Shown: in pieces, positions 11,000-19,964 of the stretch
Layout of the letters: every line of letters begins with the position of its first letter
Numbering within the stretch: the first letter of the stretch is position 1
Translations under genes and position numbers: made by a program
From: Erinaceus europaeus
Taxonomy: Eukaryota; Chordata; Mammalia; Eulipotyphla; Erinaceidae
DNA: 64,000 bases
Direction of reading: 5' to 3'
Assembly: GCF_950295315.1 (NCBI RefSeq)
Contig: NW_026647260.1
Coordinates: 1-64,000 of the forward strand
The notes under the pieces: model-generated
Told to the model about the DNA's origin: nothing
Seen by the model: only the letters and a program-made list of their open reading frames with translations
Database searches by the model: none

Positions 11000-11062
11000 T
11001 TTTTCAGAGATGTGTGATATAGATGTGTTATATATACACAATATAACCGACTCCATGCAGAG

Positions 11063-11104
<42 letters not shown>

Positions 11105-12340
11105 TGTGAGGTGGTGACTCTGTTAAAGGGACTCTGTTAATGGGGACAGCCTCTGTCCTCATTCTGAGAGTTCGCCATGCATTATCTTAGCAATGAATTG
11201 ATATGAGAGCATGATTATTCAGGTAAATTAAACTCTTATTGAAAACAAAATATGTTAAGGAAAGAGAGAGAAAGAAAGAGAGAAGAGGACTCACTTATAA
11301 GCTTTATGGTCATGTGGTGGTCCCGAGGGGGGGGGGAGAGGGAGATAGAGAGAGTCACCAAGGTAGAGAAAGCTAGGAAGTCTATTTTATATATGTTCCT
11401 CGGGAAAATGACTTTATTACTCTTTGATTGAACTTGATAACTAATATGAAGGTTGACTAGAAATATTATCTGTGAAGATAGTGCCAGAGAATAGAACCTG
11501 AATGCAGAATTAGGGAAGAGAGTAGCTCCCAAACTTGAAAAAACATGTATAAATATAATTAAATCTTTAACACATCTGCCTTACATGAGGCCCAAATCTA
11601 ATCATATTTTGCACAGAAGCCTGTATAACTTCCAAGTCCCTATCAGACTAAGCTCATAGTCAGTGGGCACAGTTGACATCTTTCTAGGCTGCATTTATTA
11701 CAGGACCAGTCTTCATCAAGTGACAGAATAGGTAGGATGACCCAGCCTCCCTTTGGAGAGTGAGGCAGTTCTTACCATAGATAGTTCATAGAGAGAATAA
11801 AGTCTTGGGATTAACCATGTTTTTTATACCATCTTCCTCCAGTTCTCAGCTTCTTCCTGCTCAATTGTTCTCTTTTCTAGGATGTAGGAACTAATCAACA
11901 TGGACATTTTTTAATTCCTTCATTTCAAGAACCAGGAAGTGGCAGGCAGAACTGCTGCATGAGCAGAACACAGTGCCTGTGAGCTGAGGCTCTGGATTCA
12001 CACCTGCCCCACAGGGGCTACAGGGATCTTCTTGATTCTCTCTCTGTGTGTATGTCTCTTCTGTATCTCCATTCCTCCTATGGAATGAGGGGCAACTTCT
12101 TTAATAAATATATTTTGTATAGAAAAGTGTGTGAGTGTAACAATCTGAACTTACATTTCTGAAGTACATAGTTTGATGTCTGCACCATACATGTTAGAGA
12201 AAAAAAAACTCTTGACTAGTTTCCTATAATAAATAAATACATAAATATTTTATCAATGTTGCCTTTGCTATGATGCTTATGTTTTCATCATATGGTTATC
12301 CTAGTTAGTGCACTTAGTACACTGTCAATTTTTTAGGAGT
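11000..12340. other. Unassigned sequence with simple repeats and a possible old SINE
   Basis: It holds a (TG)n tract at 11064-11101 and purine-rich GA tracts at 11255-11360. A SINE-like stretch at about 11936-12120 (GGCTCTGGATTCACACCTGCC followed by TCTC-rich sequence and AATAAATA) may be an old element. I see no gene. Confidence 0.5.
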
Positions 12341-12343
12341 TTT

Positions 12344-12603
12344 TTTAACATTTATTTATTTATTCCCTTTTTTTTGCCCTTGTTTTATTCTTGTAGTTAT
12401 TGTTATTGATGTCATTGTTGTTGGATAGGACAGAGAGAAATGGAGAGAGGAGGGGAGAGAAAGATAGACACCTGCAGACTGCTTCACCACTTGTGAAGTG
12501 ACTCCCCTGCAGGTGGGGAGCCAGGACTCGAACCTGGATCCTTAAGCAGGTCCTTGTGCTTCGAACCAGCTGTGCTTAACCCGCTGTGCTACCGCCTGAT
12601 TCC
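12344..12603 (-). mobile_element. SINE-i, antisense
   Basis: All SINE-i blocks are present in reverse order, from TTTATTTATTCCCTTTTTTTTGCC to CGCTGTGCTACCGCCTGATTCCC. The flanks TTTTTAGGAGTTTT and CTTTAGGTTTT look like an imperfect target duplication. Confidence 0.9.
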
Positions 12604-12640
12604 CTTTAGGTTTTAAATGATGATATCGGATCTGTGAGTA

Positions 12641-12660
12641 GGCAGTGCTCTCTCTCTCTC

Positions 12661-12735
<75 letters not shown>
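12641..12735. repeat. Compound microsatellite (CT)n(TG)n(AG)n
   Basis: Three adjacent dinucleotide tracts: CT at about 12645-12662, TG at about 12668-12700 and AG at about 12700-12735. The open frame across it is a low-complexity artefact. Confidence 0.9.
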
Positions 12736-12737
<2 letters not shown>

Positions 12738-12759
12738 CATTTATTTTCTCTTTTGTCAG

Positions 12760-12985
12760 AGTAGAAGTTGCAGCAATACACACCCTGGCTTCTCTGTCTC
12801 TTCTGTAACTTCCCTTTCTCCTCTGGAATCAGGGGCAACCTCTTCAATAAACAGAGGAGGATGGGGATATGGAGCAGGAAGCAACTCAGGAGCACCTGGG
12901 GATCAAACTTGGAAACAAGTGTAGCTCTGAGGGATCTTCCTGGTCCCCAGGCAGACTCTGCTTCAGACTTTCAGTGACAGTGGTG
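12760..12985 (+). mobile_element. Old SINE-related fragment, uncertain family
   Basis: Contains ATGGGGATATGGAGCAGG and GGGGATCAAACTTGGAAAC, which recall the SINE-iii core, together with TTCTGTAACTTCCCTTTCTCC text related to 12050-12105. The assignment is weak. Confidence 0.35.
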
Positions 12986-13115
12986 CCCCAGGGACAGGGG
13001 AAGGGCTGTCATCTTGCAAGCTTGAGGCCATGGAACAAAAACTTTTGCCTTCCCCTTTAAACTTTACTCTGGAGTTTGATTATAAGGTTTTAAAAACGTG
13101 CAGAGAAAGAATGAC

Positions 13116-13484
13116 TGCCTGGAGCCACTTCTCTGCTTGAAAGAAGCTAATCCTTGAAACAACAGAAGCCCTTGAGATAAGTTTCTAATTCCCGTAGGAA
13201 GGATGTTTGCCAGAAACATAGTGACATACCATATAGTTATAGTGACATACCATATAGTTATAGTTTAACAGAAATAGTTGCAAGGGACCCTCTACCGCGA
13301 TCTCTGCCTCCCCCTTCCCCCTATGCTCCCCCTTCCCCAAAGCCTTAAAATGCCTGTGAACACAATAAAATTTTGCAGCTTGATCAGAAACTTGTCTTGC
13401 TGTCATTCTTTCGTGTCTCTTGTCCCTGCCATTCCAGGTCTTTTAGGTTCCTAGCCCCTGTTCACCGCCCTGCTGGTCGGGGCA
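13116..13484 (+). mobile_element. Solo LTR of an endogenous retrovirus (probably class II / beta-like)
   Basis: It begins TGCCTGG and ends CGGGGCA, so the ends form TGCC/GGCA inverted termini, and it is flanked by a perfect 6-bp target duplication AATGAC (13110-13115 and 13485-13490). Inside are a TTAAAA TATA-like element near 13345, an AATAAA signal at 13364-13369, and a short T/C-rich U5. A 21-bp sequence is tandemly duplicated at 13219-13239 and 13240-13260 in the U3 part. A 6-bp duplication and a 369-bp length fit class II elements, but no internal region is left to confirm the class. Confidence 0.88.
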
Positions 13485-13734
13485 AATGACAAGACTAAGA
13501 ACTTTCTTAGGTGGATTGCTGACTGTAGTACACAGGGCCTTCATATTGGAAACCCATGTGTTCTGCGATTGCTGTAAACTTAACCCGGGCTTTGCTCTTC
13601 TTTTTTTCTCTTTCTCTCCCTCTCCATCTCTTCATATCAATATCTAGATATATTATTTATTTGAGGAGATTCTTAGAACAAAACCTGAAGGCACTATGCT
13701 CTCTGACATGGTCAAATTAGTAGAGGTTTGAACT

Positions 13735-13950
13735 GGGAGTCAGGCGGTAGCGCAGCGGGTTAAGCACAAGTGGCACAAAGCACAGGAACCCATTAGGATC
13801 CTGATTCGAGCCCCCGGCTCCCCATCTGCAGGGGAGTCGCCTCACAGGCAATGAAGCAGGTCTGCAGGTGTCTCTCTTCCTCTCTGTCTCCCCCTTCTCA
13901 ATTTCTCTGTCTCTATCCAATAACAAATAAATAAATAAAAAATAAAAAAA
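13735..13950 (+). mobile_element. SINE-i, sense
   Basis: It starts GGGAGTCAGGCGGTAGCGCAG, has ATTCGAGCCCCCGGCTCCCC as the B-box region, then CCAATAACAAATAAATAAAT and an A-rich tail. A 14-bp perfect target duplication, TAGAGGTTTGAACT, lies at 13721-13734 and 13951-13964. The long target duplication and high similarity to the family suggest a young insertion. Confidence 0.95.
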
Positions 13951-14059
13951 TAGAGGTTTGAACTTTACAAGTAGTTTCATATATAAAAGAGCATAGTTGT
14001 CAAGGAACAGTCAATTCTAGGGGAAACCTTCAGAGACTTACAAGCTTCCAGTAGGTCCG

Positions 14060-14380
14060 CCCCAAACTTTGCAAAGTAGGTCCCAGACTACACCCTATGG
14101 GCAGGAGGGGCGGGCTGACCCCCGCAGCCCCGCGGAAGCAGGAGCAGGCTCAGCAGAGGCCCTGAATCCCCGCTGGCCAGGGGGTAGCCATGTGCGATGT
14201 CTGCAGAACAGGACAAGGAGCACCCCCTGCTCTGGAGAGTCCGAGGTAAGCGGGGGACCTGGGGACCAGGGAGGCCGCCGGGTCTAACCCCAACCCTGCT
14301 GCACCGCACCCTGCCGAGCCCCCACCACGGGGGCCCAGTCGGGGTGGGGAGAGGGCGCAGCTCCTGCCTGACCTCATTCT
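14060..14380 (+). promoter_or_regulatory. CpG-rich block, possible small CpG island / first exon
   Basis: About 17 CpG dinucleotides in 320 bp, far more than the surrounding DNA, with a GGGGCGGG GC box at about 14108-14115. An ATG at 14197 opens MSAEQDKEHPLLWRVRG and runs into GAGGTAAGCGG, a good splice-donor-like sequence at about 14244-14251. I do not recognise the peptide and no downstream exon is apparent. Alternatives are a CpG-rich 5' part of the retrotransposon that follows, or a gene relic. Confidence 0.4.
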
Positions 14381-14384
14381 GCTG

Positions 14385-14594
14385 GCATCAAAGTTCGACA
14401 TCCTCCAGGAAACACTCACGAAAGACATGTCTCTGATATCTGATTACTGTAAAAAATGGCGACTAATCCCTAGCACTGCAAAAAACAGTATCATCTGTTT
14501 TCCATCTACACCATGCCTCGGCCTCGAGTGAGCTTAATGTGCAGCTTGACGATACGAGAATCCGGCATGAAGCCCAGCCAGTCTATCTTGGCTA
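14385..14594 (+). mobile_element. Non-LTR retrotransposon fragment: part of reverse transcriptase, frameshifted
   Basis: The first frame reads FDILQETLTKD ... YCKKWRLIPSTAK. After a frameshift near 14480 the text continues TVSSVFHLHHASASSELNV ... HEAQPVYLG and then stops. I recognise this order (Y-C-x-x-W-R-L-x-P-S, K-T-V-S, F-H-L, P-x-Y-L-G) as the segment just after the catalytic YxDD box of a jockey/RTE-type non-LTR reverse transcriptase. This is knowledge of the family, not a database result. The fragment lacks YxDD, the endonuclease and a 3' tail, and is dead. It is not L1, L2 or a SINE. Confidence 0.75.
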
Positions 14595-14624
14595 ATCACA
14601 GGCTGGATAAGCAGACTTGAAGGT

Positions 14625-14758
14625 ATAGAATGGCTTCACTCAGTGTTAGAGCATGGGGCTTGCATGCCCGGAGTCCCAGGTTCAGTCTCCAGTATCACCA
14701 GCTGGAGCTGGAGCAGTGCTCTGGCTAAAAATAGCAATAATAAAGAAATGAAAAAAGA
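14625..14758 (+). mobile_element. tRNA-derived SINE of another family
   Basis: It has CACTCAGTGTTAGAGCATGGGGCTTGCATG followed by GAGTCCCAGGTTCAGTCTCC, an A-box / B-box layout, then an (AATA)n-type tail. It resembles the hedgehog SINE type with an AGGTTCGATCCCC B box. Confidence 0.65.
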
Positions 14759-14759
14759 A

Positions 14760-15145
14760 TATATTTAAACAAAGATGGCAAGAAACAAAGCTGGGGAAAT
14801 CATTGGAAAATACATATAAGCTTGGGAAGGTGCATGAAAGTTGATTTTGACGCAAAGACCCAAGTGATGGAGCAGATGTAAACCTATGGGGGAGATGGGG
14901 CTGGGGGGGAAGCCATGGGTGATGATTGGTGTTATTATGCAGGCATCAAAACCCAGTGATAACCCTAATGGGAAAACAAAACCAAAAAAAAGTATTTTAA
15001 CATATTGATCAAGATATGAAAAATAATATCTCGGTTTTAAGTTGCACATTGGATGTGTTCTGCTTAACATTTTGCACCATGATGCATGTACATGTGTCAG
15101 GTGTAGGAATAGAATAGATGGGTTGGGAGGTAACTTAGAATTTGA
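14760..15145. other. No recognisable feature
   Basis: AT-rich sequence containing a 139-residue minus-strand frame (15184-14765) with no recognisable motif, an unusual composition and no neighbouring exon signals. I read it as chance. Confidence 0.5.
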
Positions 15146-15149
15146 GGAT

Positions 15150-15333
15150 GGGGGCTGGATGGTGGCACACCTGGTTGAGTGCACAGGTTACATAGTGCAA
15201 GGACCTGGTTTCAAGCCCCTGGTCCCCACTTGCAGGGTGAAAGCTTCATGAGTGGTAAAGCAGGGCTATAGGTATCTCTCTTTATCTCTCCACTCCTCTC
15301 AATTTCTGGCTGTCTCTACTCAATAAAGAAAAA
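15150..15333 (+). mobile_element. SINE-ii, sense
   Basis: It starts GGGGGCTGGATGGTGGCACACC and continues GTTACATAGTGCAAGGACC, CAAGCCCCTGGTCCCC and CAATAAAGAAAAAAG. The target duplication AGAATTTGAG is at 15137-15146 and 15334-15343. Confidence 0.9.
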
Positions 15334-15364
15334 AGAATTTGAGAAGGATATCCATGTATCATCT

Positions 15365-15585
15365 CAGAAGATAAGGCCACCATGTGCCCCAGGACACCAG
15401 GAGGGCTACTGACACTCTCCTTCACCAGCTTCCCACAGACCCAGTTTCCACTGACATGTTATATAACCTGGGTTTCCTGTCCAGCAGGCTCCCCCTGTCT
15501 CCACTTGGGAGGTAGGTGGCTCCTGTTTACTGTCTACCCTGCCCTTCTCTCATGACTATTTCACATGTGTGTTCAACCAGGTGCA
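15365..15585 (+). repeat. Unclassified interspersed repeat, copy 2
   Basis: Matches 1290-1510 in order: TTCCCACAGACCCAGTTT, CAGCAGGCTCCCCCTGTCTCC, TTGGGAGGTAGGTGGCTCCT and CTACCCTGCCCTTCTCT. Orientation is the same as copy 1. Family unknown. Confidence 0.5.
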
Positions 15586-15609
15586 CCTGGTCCCTCTCAT
15601 GACTATTTC

Positions 15610-15785
15610 TTTCTATTGTATTTATTTATTTGGGTAGAGACAGATAACTTCAGAGGAAAGTGGGAAATGGAGAGGGAGAGAGAAAGACACCTGCAGTCCT
15701 GCTTCACCACTTGTGAAACTTTCCCCCTGTAGGTGGGGGTTGGGGGATTCAATCTGGGTCCTTGTGGACTGTAGCATGTGCACTA
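15610..15785 (-). mobile_element. SINE-ii, antisense, diverged
   Basis: GGGTAGAGACAGATAACTTC, AGACACCTGCAGTCCTGCTTCACC and TGTAGGTGGGGGTTGGG are the antisense SINE-ii blocks. The head is missing. Confidence 0.75.
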
Positions 15786-15796
15786 TTTTTCTCTTT

Positions 15797-15873
15797 TTTA
15801 TTTTTAAAATTATCTTTTATTTATTGGACAGAGACAGCCAGAAATCAAGAGGGAAGAAGGAGATAGGAGAGAG
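15797..15873 (-). mobile_element. SINE-ii fragment, antisense (tail half only)
   Basis: AAAATTATCTTTTATTTATTGG ACAGAGACAGCCAGAAATCAAGAGG is the 3' half of SINE-ii. It is cut off by the head of the SINE-i at 15874. Confidence 0.75.
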
Positions 15874-16380
15874 GGAGTCGGGTGGTAGCACAGTGCGTTA
15901 AGCTCAGGTGGCATGTTGTAAATGATGTCCAATTAAAATCACTTATCAAGCCAAAAAAATAAGGAGTTAAAGCAAGGCATTTATTCTTTTGCAAAAGGGT
16001 GTGCTGCCAACAGTAGCCATAAAACACCGGTGTGCCCCTTCACCCTTCTCCCATCTTTTATACCTGATGCAGAACTGTCTCCTCCACCCATGGGCTGGGC
16101 TTCAGAGCTCACAATCTCCCAGTTGCCTAAATAAAGAGAGGAGGGAGAGAGTCTGAGGGTCTCTCCTGGGGGATTAACAAGCACTGAAAGGAGCTGACCT
16201 AAAGAATGCAAAACTACTGGCCACAGGTGGTCATAGATAACAATTTATAAAAAGATTTTTTTTGTACTAAACAGTTTTTCTATTCATGTTCTTTTGAAGA
16301 GAAGACCTAACCATCTCTCACATGGTGCAAAGTGCAAAGACCTGCAAAAGGATCCCAGTTTGAGCTCCTGGCTCCCCACT
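15874..16380 (+). mobile_element. SINE-i interrupted by an LTR
   Basis: The head GGGAGTCGGGTGGTAGCACAG ... AGCTCAGGTGGCA ends at 15913. The same SINE resumes at 16323 with TGGTGCAAAGTGCAAAGACC, then the CCCAGTTTGAGCTCCTGGCTCCCC B-box region. The intervening 409 bp is the LTR listed separately. The 3' half is truncated and joins a SINE-iii-like piece at about 16385. Confidence 0.85.
15914..16322 (-). mobile_element. Solo LTR, family A, antisense
   Basis: On the plus strand it runs from TGTTGTAAATGATGTCC to CTAACCATCTCTCACA and is the inverse of 19549-19964. On the minus strand it shows a TATAAAAGATGG promoter-like element and an AGAATAAATGCC polyadenylation signal. The flanking pentamers TGGCA (left) and TGGTG (right) can both be derived from TGGCG, the sequence of intact SINE-i at this point, through one CpG transition each. 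A 5-bp target duplication is therefore likely. Confidence 0.85.
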
Positions 16381-16384
16381 TGTA

Positions 16385-16460
16385 GGTGCAGAGGATTGAA
16401 CCTGGGATGTTGGAGCCCCAGGCATGAGAGTCTCTTTACCTATTATGTTATGGACTCTGG
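16385..16460 (+). mobile_element. SINE-iii fragment
   Basis: GTGCAGAGGATTGAACCTGGG, GAGCCCCAGGCATGAGAGTCTCTTT and TATTATGTTATGGACTC are the 3' half of SINE-iii. Confidence 0.7.
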
Positions 16461-16924
16461 CATCCAATACACTTCAAAAAGCCTTTGCAGCTGCCTTATT
16501 CACTCCCAGATCCCCTGTGCATCACATGCAAAATATGTCTTCACAGGTTGCTACAAACAACATGTCAATTAGGAGCCTAAATTACTACTCCAAAATTCAG
16601 TGTTTTAGGAGTCTAGGATACACATGTATGTTAAGTATGTGGGAGATGGGGAGAAGGCATGCTCTTATTCTCTTATTGTGTTATTGAGGTAAATTAAACT
16701 CTGACTGAATGTCTGGTTTAGCTAAGTTTCTTTGCTTGTCTCTCTAATTGACTGAAGGGGAAGAGAGCTCAGTGGTACAGTGTGTGGCTTTCTGCTAGAA
16801 GTCTCAGGCTTGGTGACCAGAGAGATAGCGTAATGAGAACTAACTGTCACAAAAATAAGATAGAACCAGGCAAGACAGCTATTGTGATTCTGGGACCTAG
16901 AAACCAAACAGGCTGTAGCTGGGG

Positions 16925-17060
16925 CAAAATGACTTTTTTTTTTTTTAACCAGAACTCTGTTCATCTCTGGCTTGTGGTGGTGGTGGTGAACTAAAGCTAA
17001 GATTTGGGAGCCTCAGGCTGGAGAGTCTCTTTGCATAACCATTATGTTATCTACTCCACT
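16925..17060 (+). mobile_element. SINE-iii copy
   Basis: After a T-run it reads AACCAGAACTCTGTTCATCTCTGG, then GGAGCCTCAGGCTGGAGAGTCTCTTTGCATAACCATTATG and TTATCTACTCC, which is the SINE-iii order. Confidence 0.8.
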
Positions 17061-18030
17061 ACAGACCTTTCTAAATGGACTCCCTCAGGCACTTCTTCCA
17101 CCCAGGTGACTCACAGCTCCTGCCCACCCAGCCTTCCTTAGGTCTTTAGGTCTGATTCTTTAGGTCTGATTCCTTTGTCTGCCAAACCCTCTCAGGCTTT
17201 AACTTAATAAACCTGCCTTGGCTCTGGAGATAGCTGTCATATGTTAGATCACTGTTTCTTGCAGTGTTGCTGCTTATAAAAAAGTTGGACAGACAAAGCT
17301 CAGAGAAGAGGTCACAGATCAGGTTCTGGGTTAAGAACACAGGTGGAGTTTGCATGGGGCTCATCCCAGGTTCCTACCACAGACTCTCCCTAATGGTCTG
17401 GGTGGGCCAGGCAGCCCTGGATGACTCAGGGCTGGCTGCAGGTGATACTATGCAGAGGAAACTGGGGGCGTTGTGGGTGGTAGTAATGGCCGAGGGGTGC
17501 CTGAGGGCTGGAAACCAAGGGGGTGGTTCCAGCAGCTCTTTCTCCTGTGTTTGGAGGGCTGGGCCTCTGAAACCCCTGTCCCCCATCTTTAACAGCATTT
17601 GGGAGGCCCTGAAGATAAGGAAGGGAAAAACACAGGGTCTCTTATAGAGCACTTTGTTCTGTTCTCTCTTTCATAATAGAGGGCAGGAAAGGTGATGTTC
17701 CCTGCAGGTCCAAGTCCTTTGACCCTGGGTATGCTGCTGGTGGTGGTGGTGAAGTGTGTCTGCCAGCACCATGAAGTCAGACTCAAGAGGTCAATATGAC
17801 CCCCATATGGCACCCCCCAGAAAGAAGCCAGTGCAGAGGAGTAGAGGCTGAAACCACAGGCTGTCAGGTCAGTGAACTTTCCCAGTCTGGAACCTTCTCT
17901 TATATTTGCTGACCTCTCTCTCTCCTTTTCCTGGTATATTTCTAAGACTAACATGTTTTCCTGTGACAGTACTTTTTTCCCTCCCTCTTTCAAAAAACAC
18001 TTATAGGTGATAAATCTTTTAAAATATTTT
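17061..18030. other. Apparently single-copy sequence, nothing identified
   Basis: Almost 1 kb without recognised repeats. The longest frames (17264-17647 plus, 17993-17589 minus) overlap each other on opposite strands. They show no motif that I know and no flanking exon grammar beyond chance. Confidence 0.5.
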
Positions 18031-18033
18031 TAA

Positions 18034-18236
18034 GGGGCCAGGCAGTGATATATCTGGTTAAATGCATACATTACAGTGCACATGGACCCAAGTTCAAGCC
18101 CCTGGTTCCCATCTGTGGGGGGGGGGGGCGGGGGAGCTTCACAAGAGGTATAGCAGGGATGCGGGTGTTTCTCTATTTCCCTCTTTATCTTTTCCCCCAA
18201 TTTCTTTCAGTTTCTATCCAATAGTAAATAAATAAA
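18034..18236 (+). mobile_element. SINE-ii, sense (left arm of an inverted pair)
   Basis: AAGGGGCCAGGCAGTGATATATC, then AGTGCACATGGACCC, CAAGCCCCTGGTTCCC, and a poly-G stretch near 18117-18130 before GGAGCTTCACAAG. It ends CCAATAGTAAATAAATAAAAT. Confidence 0.88.
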
Positions 18237-18242
18237 ATATTT

Positions 18243-18450
18243 AAAAATTATCTTTATTTATTGGATAGAGGCAGCTAGAATTCAAGAGGGAAGGCAGAGA
18301 TAGAGAGGGAGAAAGACAGACACCTGCAACACTGCTTTACCAGTTGGGAAGCTTTCTTCCAGCAGGTTGGGGGGGGGACTAGGGCTTAAAATTGGGTTTT
18401 GAACATTGTAACGTGTGGTCAACCAGGTGTGCCACCACTCTACTACTAAA
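18243..18450 (-). mobile_element. SINE-ii, antisense (right arm of an inverted pair)
   Basis: AAATTATCTTTATTTATTGGATAGAGG through CAGACACCTGCAACACTGC to TCAACCAGGTGTGCCACCAC. Only a few bases separate its tail from the tail of the sense copy at 18034-18236, giving a tail-to-tail inverted pair. Confidence 0.88.
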
Positions 18451-18614
18451 CATTTCTTTCTTTTCCTCTTTCTTTATCTACTTCTCATGTTCACATGTTC
18501 TCAAGTCCTTTGCCTTCATTTCCTCCATTCTTTCTTTTTTTTCCCCACCAGAATTATTGCTGGGACTTGGTGTTTGCACTATTATTAATCCACTGCTCCC
18601 ATTGGAGTTTTTTC

Positions 18615-18824
18615 CTTTTAATTATCTTTATTTGTTGGATAGAGTGAGCCAGAAATCAAGAGGGAAGGGGAGATAAGAGGGAGAGAGACAGAGAGACACC
18701 TACAACACTGCTTCACCACTTGCAAAGCTTTCTCTCTGCAGGTGGGGACTGGGGGCTCAAACCTGGACCCTTGTGAATTGTAACATGTGTGCTCAACCAG
18801 GTGCACCATCACCTGGCCCCATGG
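18615..18824 (-). mobile_element. SINE-ii, antisense
   Basis: TTAATTATCTTTATTTGTTGG, CAGAAATCAAGAGGGAAGGGG, GAGACACCTACAACACTGC and CAACCAGGTGCACCATCACCTGGCCCC give a full-length antisense SINE-ii. Confidence 0.92.
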
Positions 18825-18959
18825 AGAGTTTTTTTTTCATTTTTCCTTTATATTTTATTTGACAGGACAGAGAGAAATTGAGAGGGGGGGGAGGGATATG
18901 TGCACTACCACTCACCCTCCCCTCAATTTCCTCCTTTCAAATCTTTCTGTTAGGTTTTA

Positions 18960-19085
18960 AAAATATTTGTGGGAGGGACACCAGAACACTGTTCATTTCT
19001 GGCATTTGAGTCACTAGGACTCACACCTGGACCCTCAGGCATGTAAGTCATGTGCTCTGCTGTGTTGGGCTATCTCCTTGGTCCT
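18960..19085 (+). mobile_element. SINE-iii copy, diverged
   Basis: ACACCAGAACACTGTTCATTTCTGGC, then CACCTGGACCCTCAGGCATG and GTTGGGCTATCTCCTTGGTCC. Confidence 0.6.
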
Positions 19086-19548
19086 GCCACCTTCCTCTGC
19101 TTACAGTAAAAGATGGTGTGTGTGGTGGAGAATGTGAATGTAAGTAACTGTACATTTGTGTTTGTGTGTGTGTGTGCACGTGTCCACACATGTAGAATGA
19201 GTCACCCAACCTGACAACTCTAGTCCCTGACCTGTAACAGGTGATGTCATTGATTGTTGAACAGGGAGCCAATGTGTCTTATTTACTGGTCATATGGACA
19301 TTAACTTGTGGAAGCCTCAGTCTTAACCTCTCTAGTTTCAGATAGTGGGGTGCTAGTAGCATTAAGAGTCCACATAATTCCTTGTACCCAAGGATGAGTC
19401 CAAAAATTTAATGAAATGGCTCTCACTAAAGAATGTCCCTGCACAACCAGACTACAACTTTGTTGCTCATAGAAGATTTGGATGATAAGAGTCAATAGAT
19501 GTTAATTTAGCTTGAAGAGAAGAGTGAGTAAATAAAAAAGAGGGAGAT

Positions 19549-19964
19549 TGTAAGAGATGCTTAGGTGGTCTTTTCAAAGGAGCATGAACAGAACAATTAT
19601 TTGGTACAGAAAGTGTTTTTTATGTAAAGTGTTATCTATAGCCACCTGTGCTCACTAGTTCTTTATTCTTTAGGTCAGATAAAATTGACTTTCGATTCCT
19701 GCTAATCCTCCAGTAGAGACCCCACCCCCAGATTCTCTTTTCTTATTTAGACAATAGGGAGATTGTGAGTTCTGAGACCCAGTCTAAATGTGGAGAAGGC
19801 AGTTCTACATCAGGTATAAAAGATGGGAGAATGGTGAGAGGAGGCTTGTTGCTGCCTGAGGGCTACTGTTGGCTGCATGCCCTTTTGCAAAAGAATAAAT
19901 GCCTTAATTCAACTCTTTCTCTTTTGACTTGACAGAAATTTTTCATTGGATGCTATTTACAACA
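19549..19964 (+). mobile_element. Solo LTR, family A, sense
   Basis: It begins TGTAAGAGATGCTTAGG and ends GCTATTTACAACA. A TATAAA box at 19815-19820 and an AATAAA signal at 19894-19899 are well placed for U3/R. It is the inverse complement of 15914-16322 over its length, and its start matches the inverted right edge of the LTR at 1-209. I could not find a convincing target duplication. Confidence 0.82.

Larger units (their letters stand above)
5400..11000 (+). repeat. E1: isolated, highly diverged copy of the macrosatellite unit
   Basis: Collinear with the array unit in the same orientation. Anchors: 5590-5670 and 5930-6010 match the GC-box and donor-like region of U1 (43250-43515, phrase AATCTCTCTGAGTG..GATGTGTGGAC). 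7070-7300 matches subrepeat A (about 44090-44330, ACCAGAGCACTGCT). 7500-7700 and 8430-8650 match the subrepeat 3' half. 8755-8830 matches the GGTTTACAGTCAACAGT block. 9440-9720 matches the CTCF pair, and 9745-10560 the CCAAT array. It is decayed, interrupted by a SINE at 8128-8426, and has an internal duplication (6890-7480 against 7738-8070). About 12.8 kb of unrelated DNA separates it from E2. Confidence 0.8.

Noticed and set aside
14765..15184. A 139-codon minus-strand open frame
   Set aside because: No recognisable motif, an AT-rich context, and the frame overlaps a SINE-ii head at its upstream end.
17264..17647. A 127-codon open frame in apparently unique DNA
   Set aside because: A 92-codon frame lies on the opposite strand over the same bases, there are no flanking exon signals that stand out, and I do not recognise the peptide.
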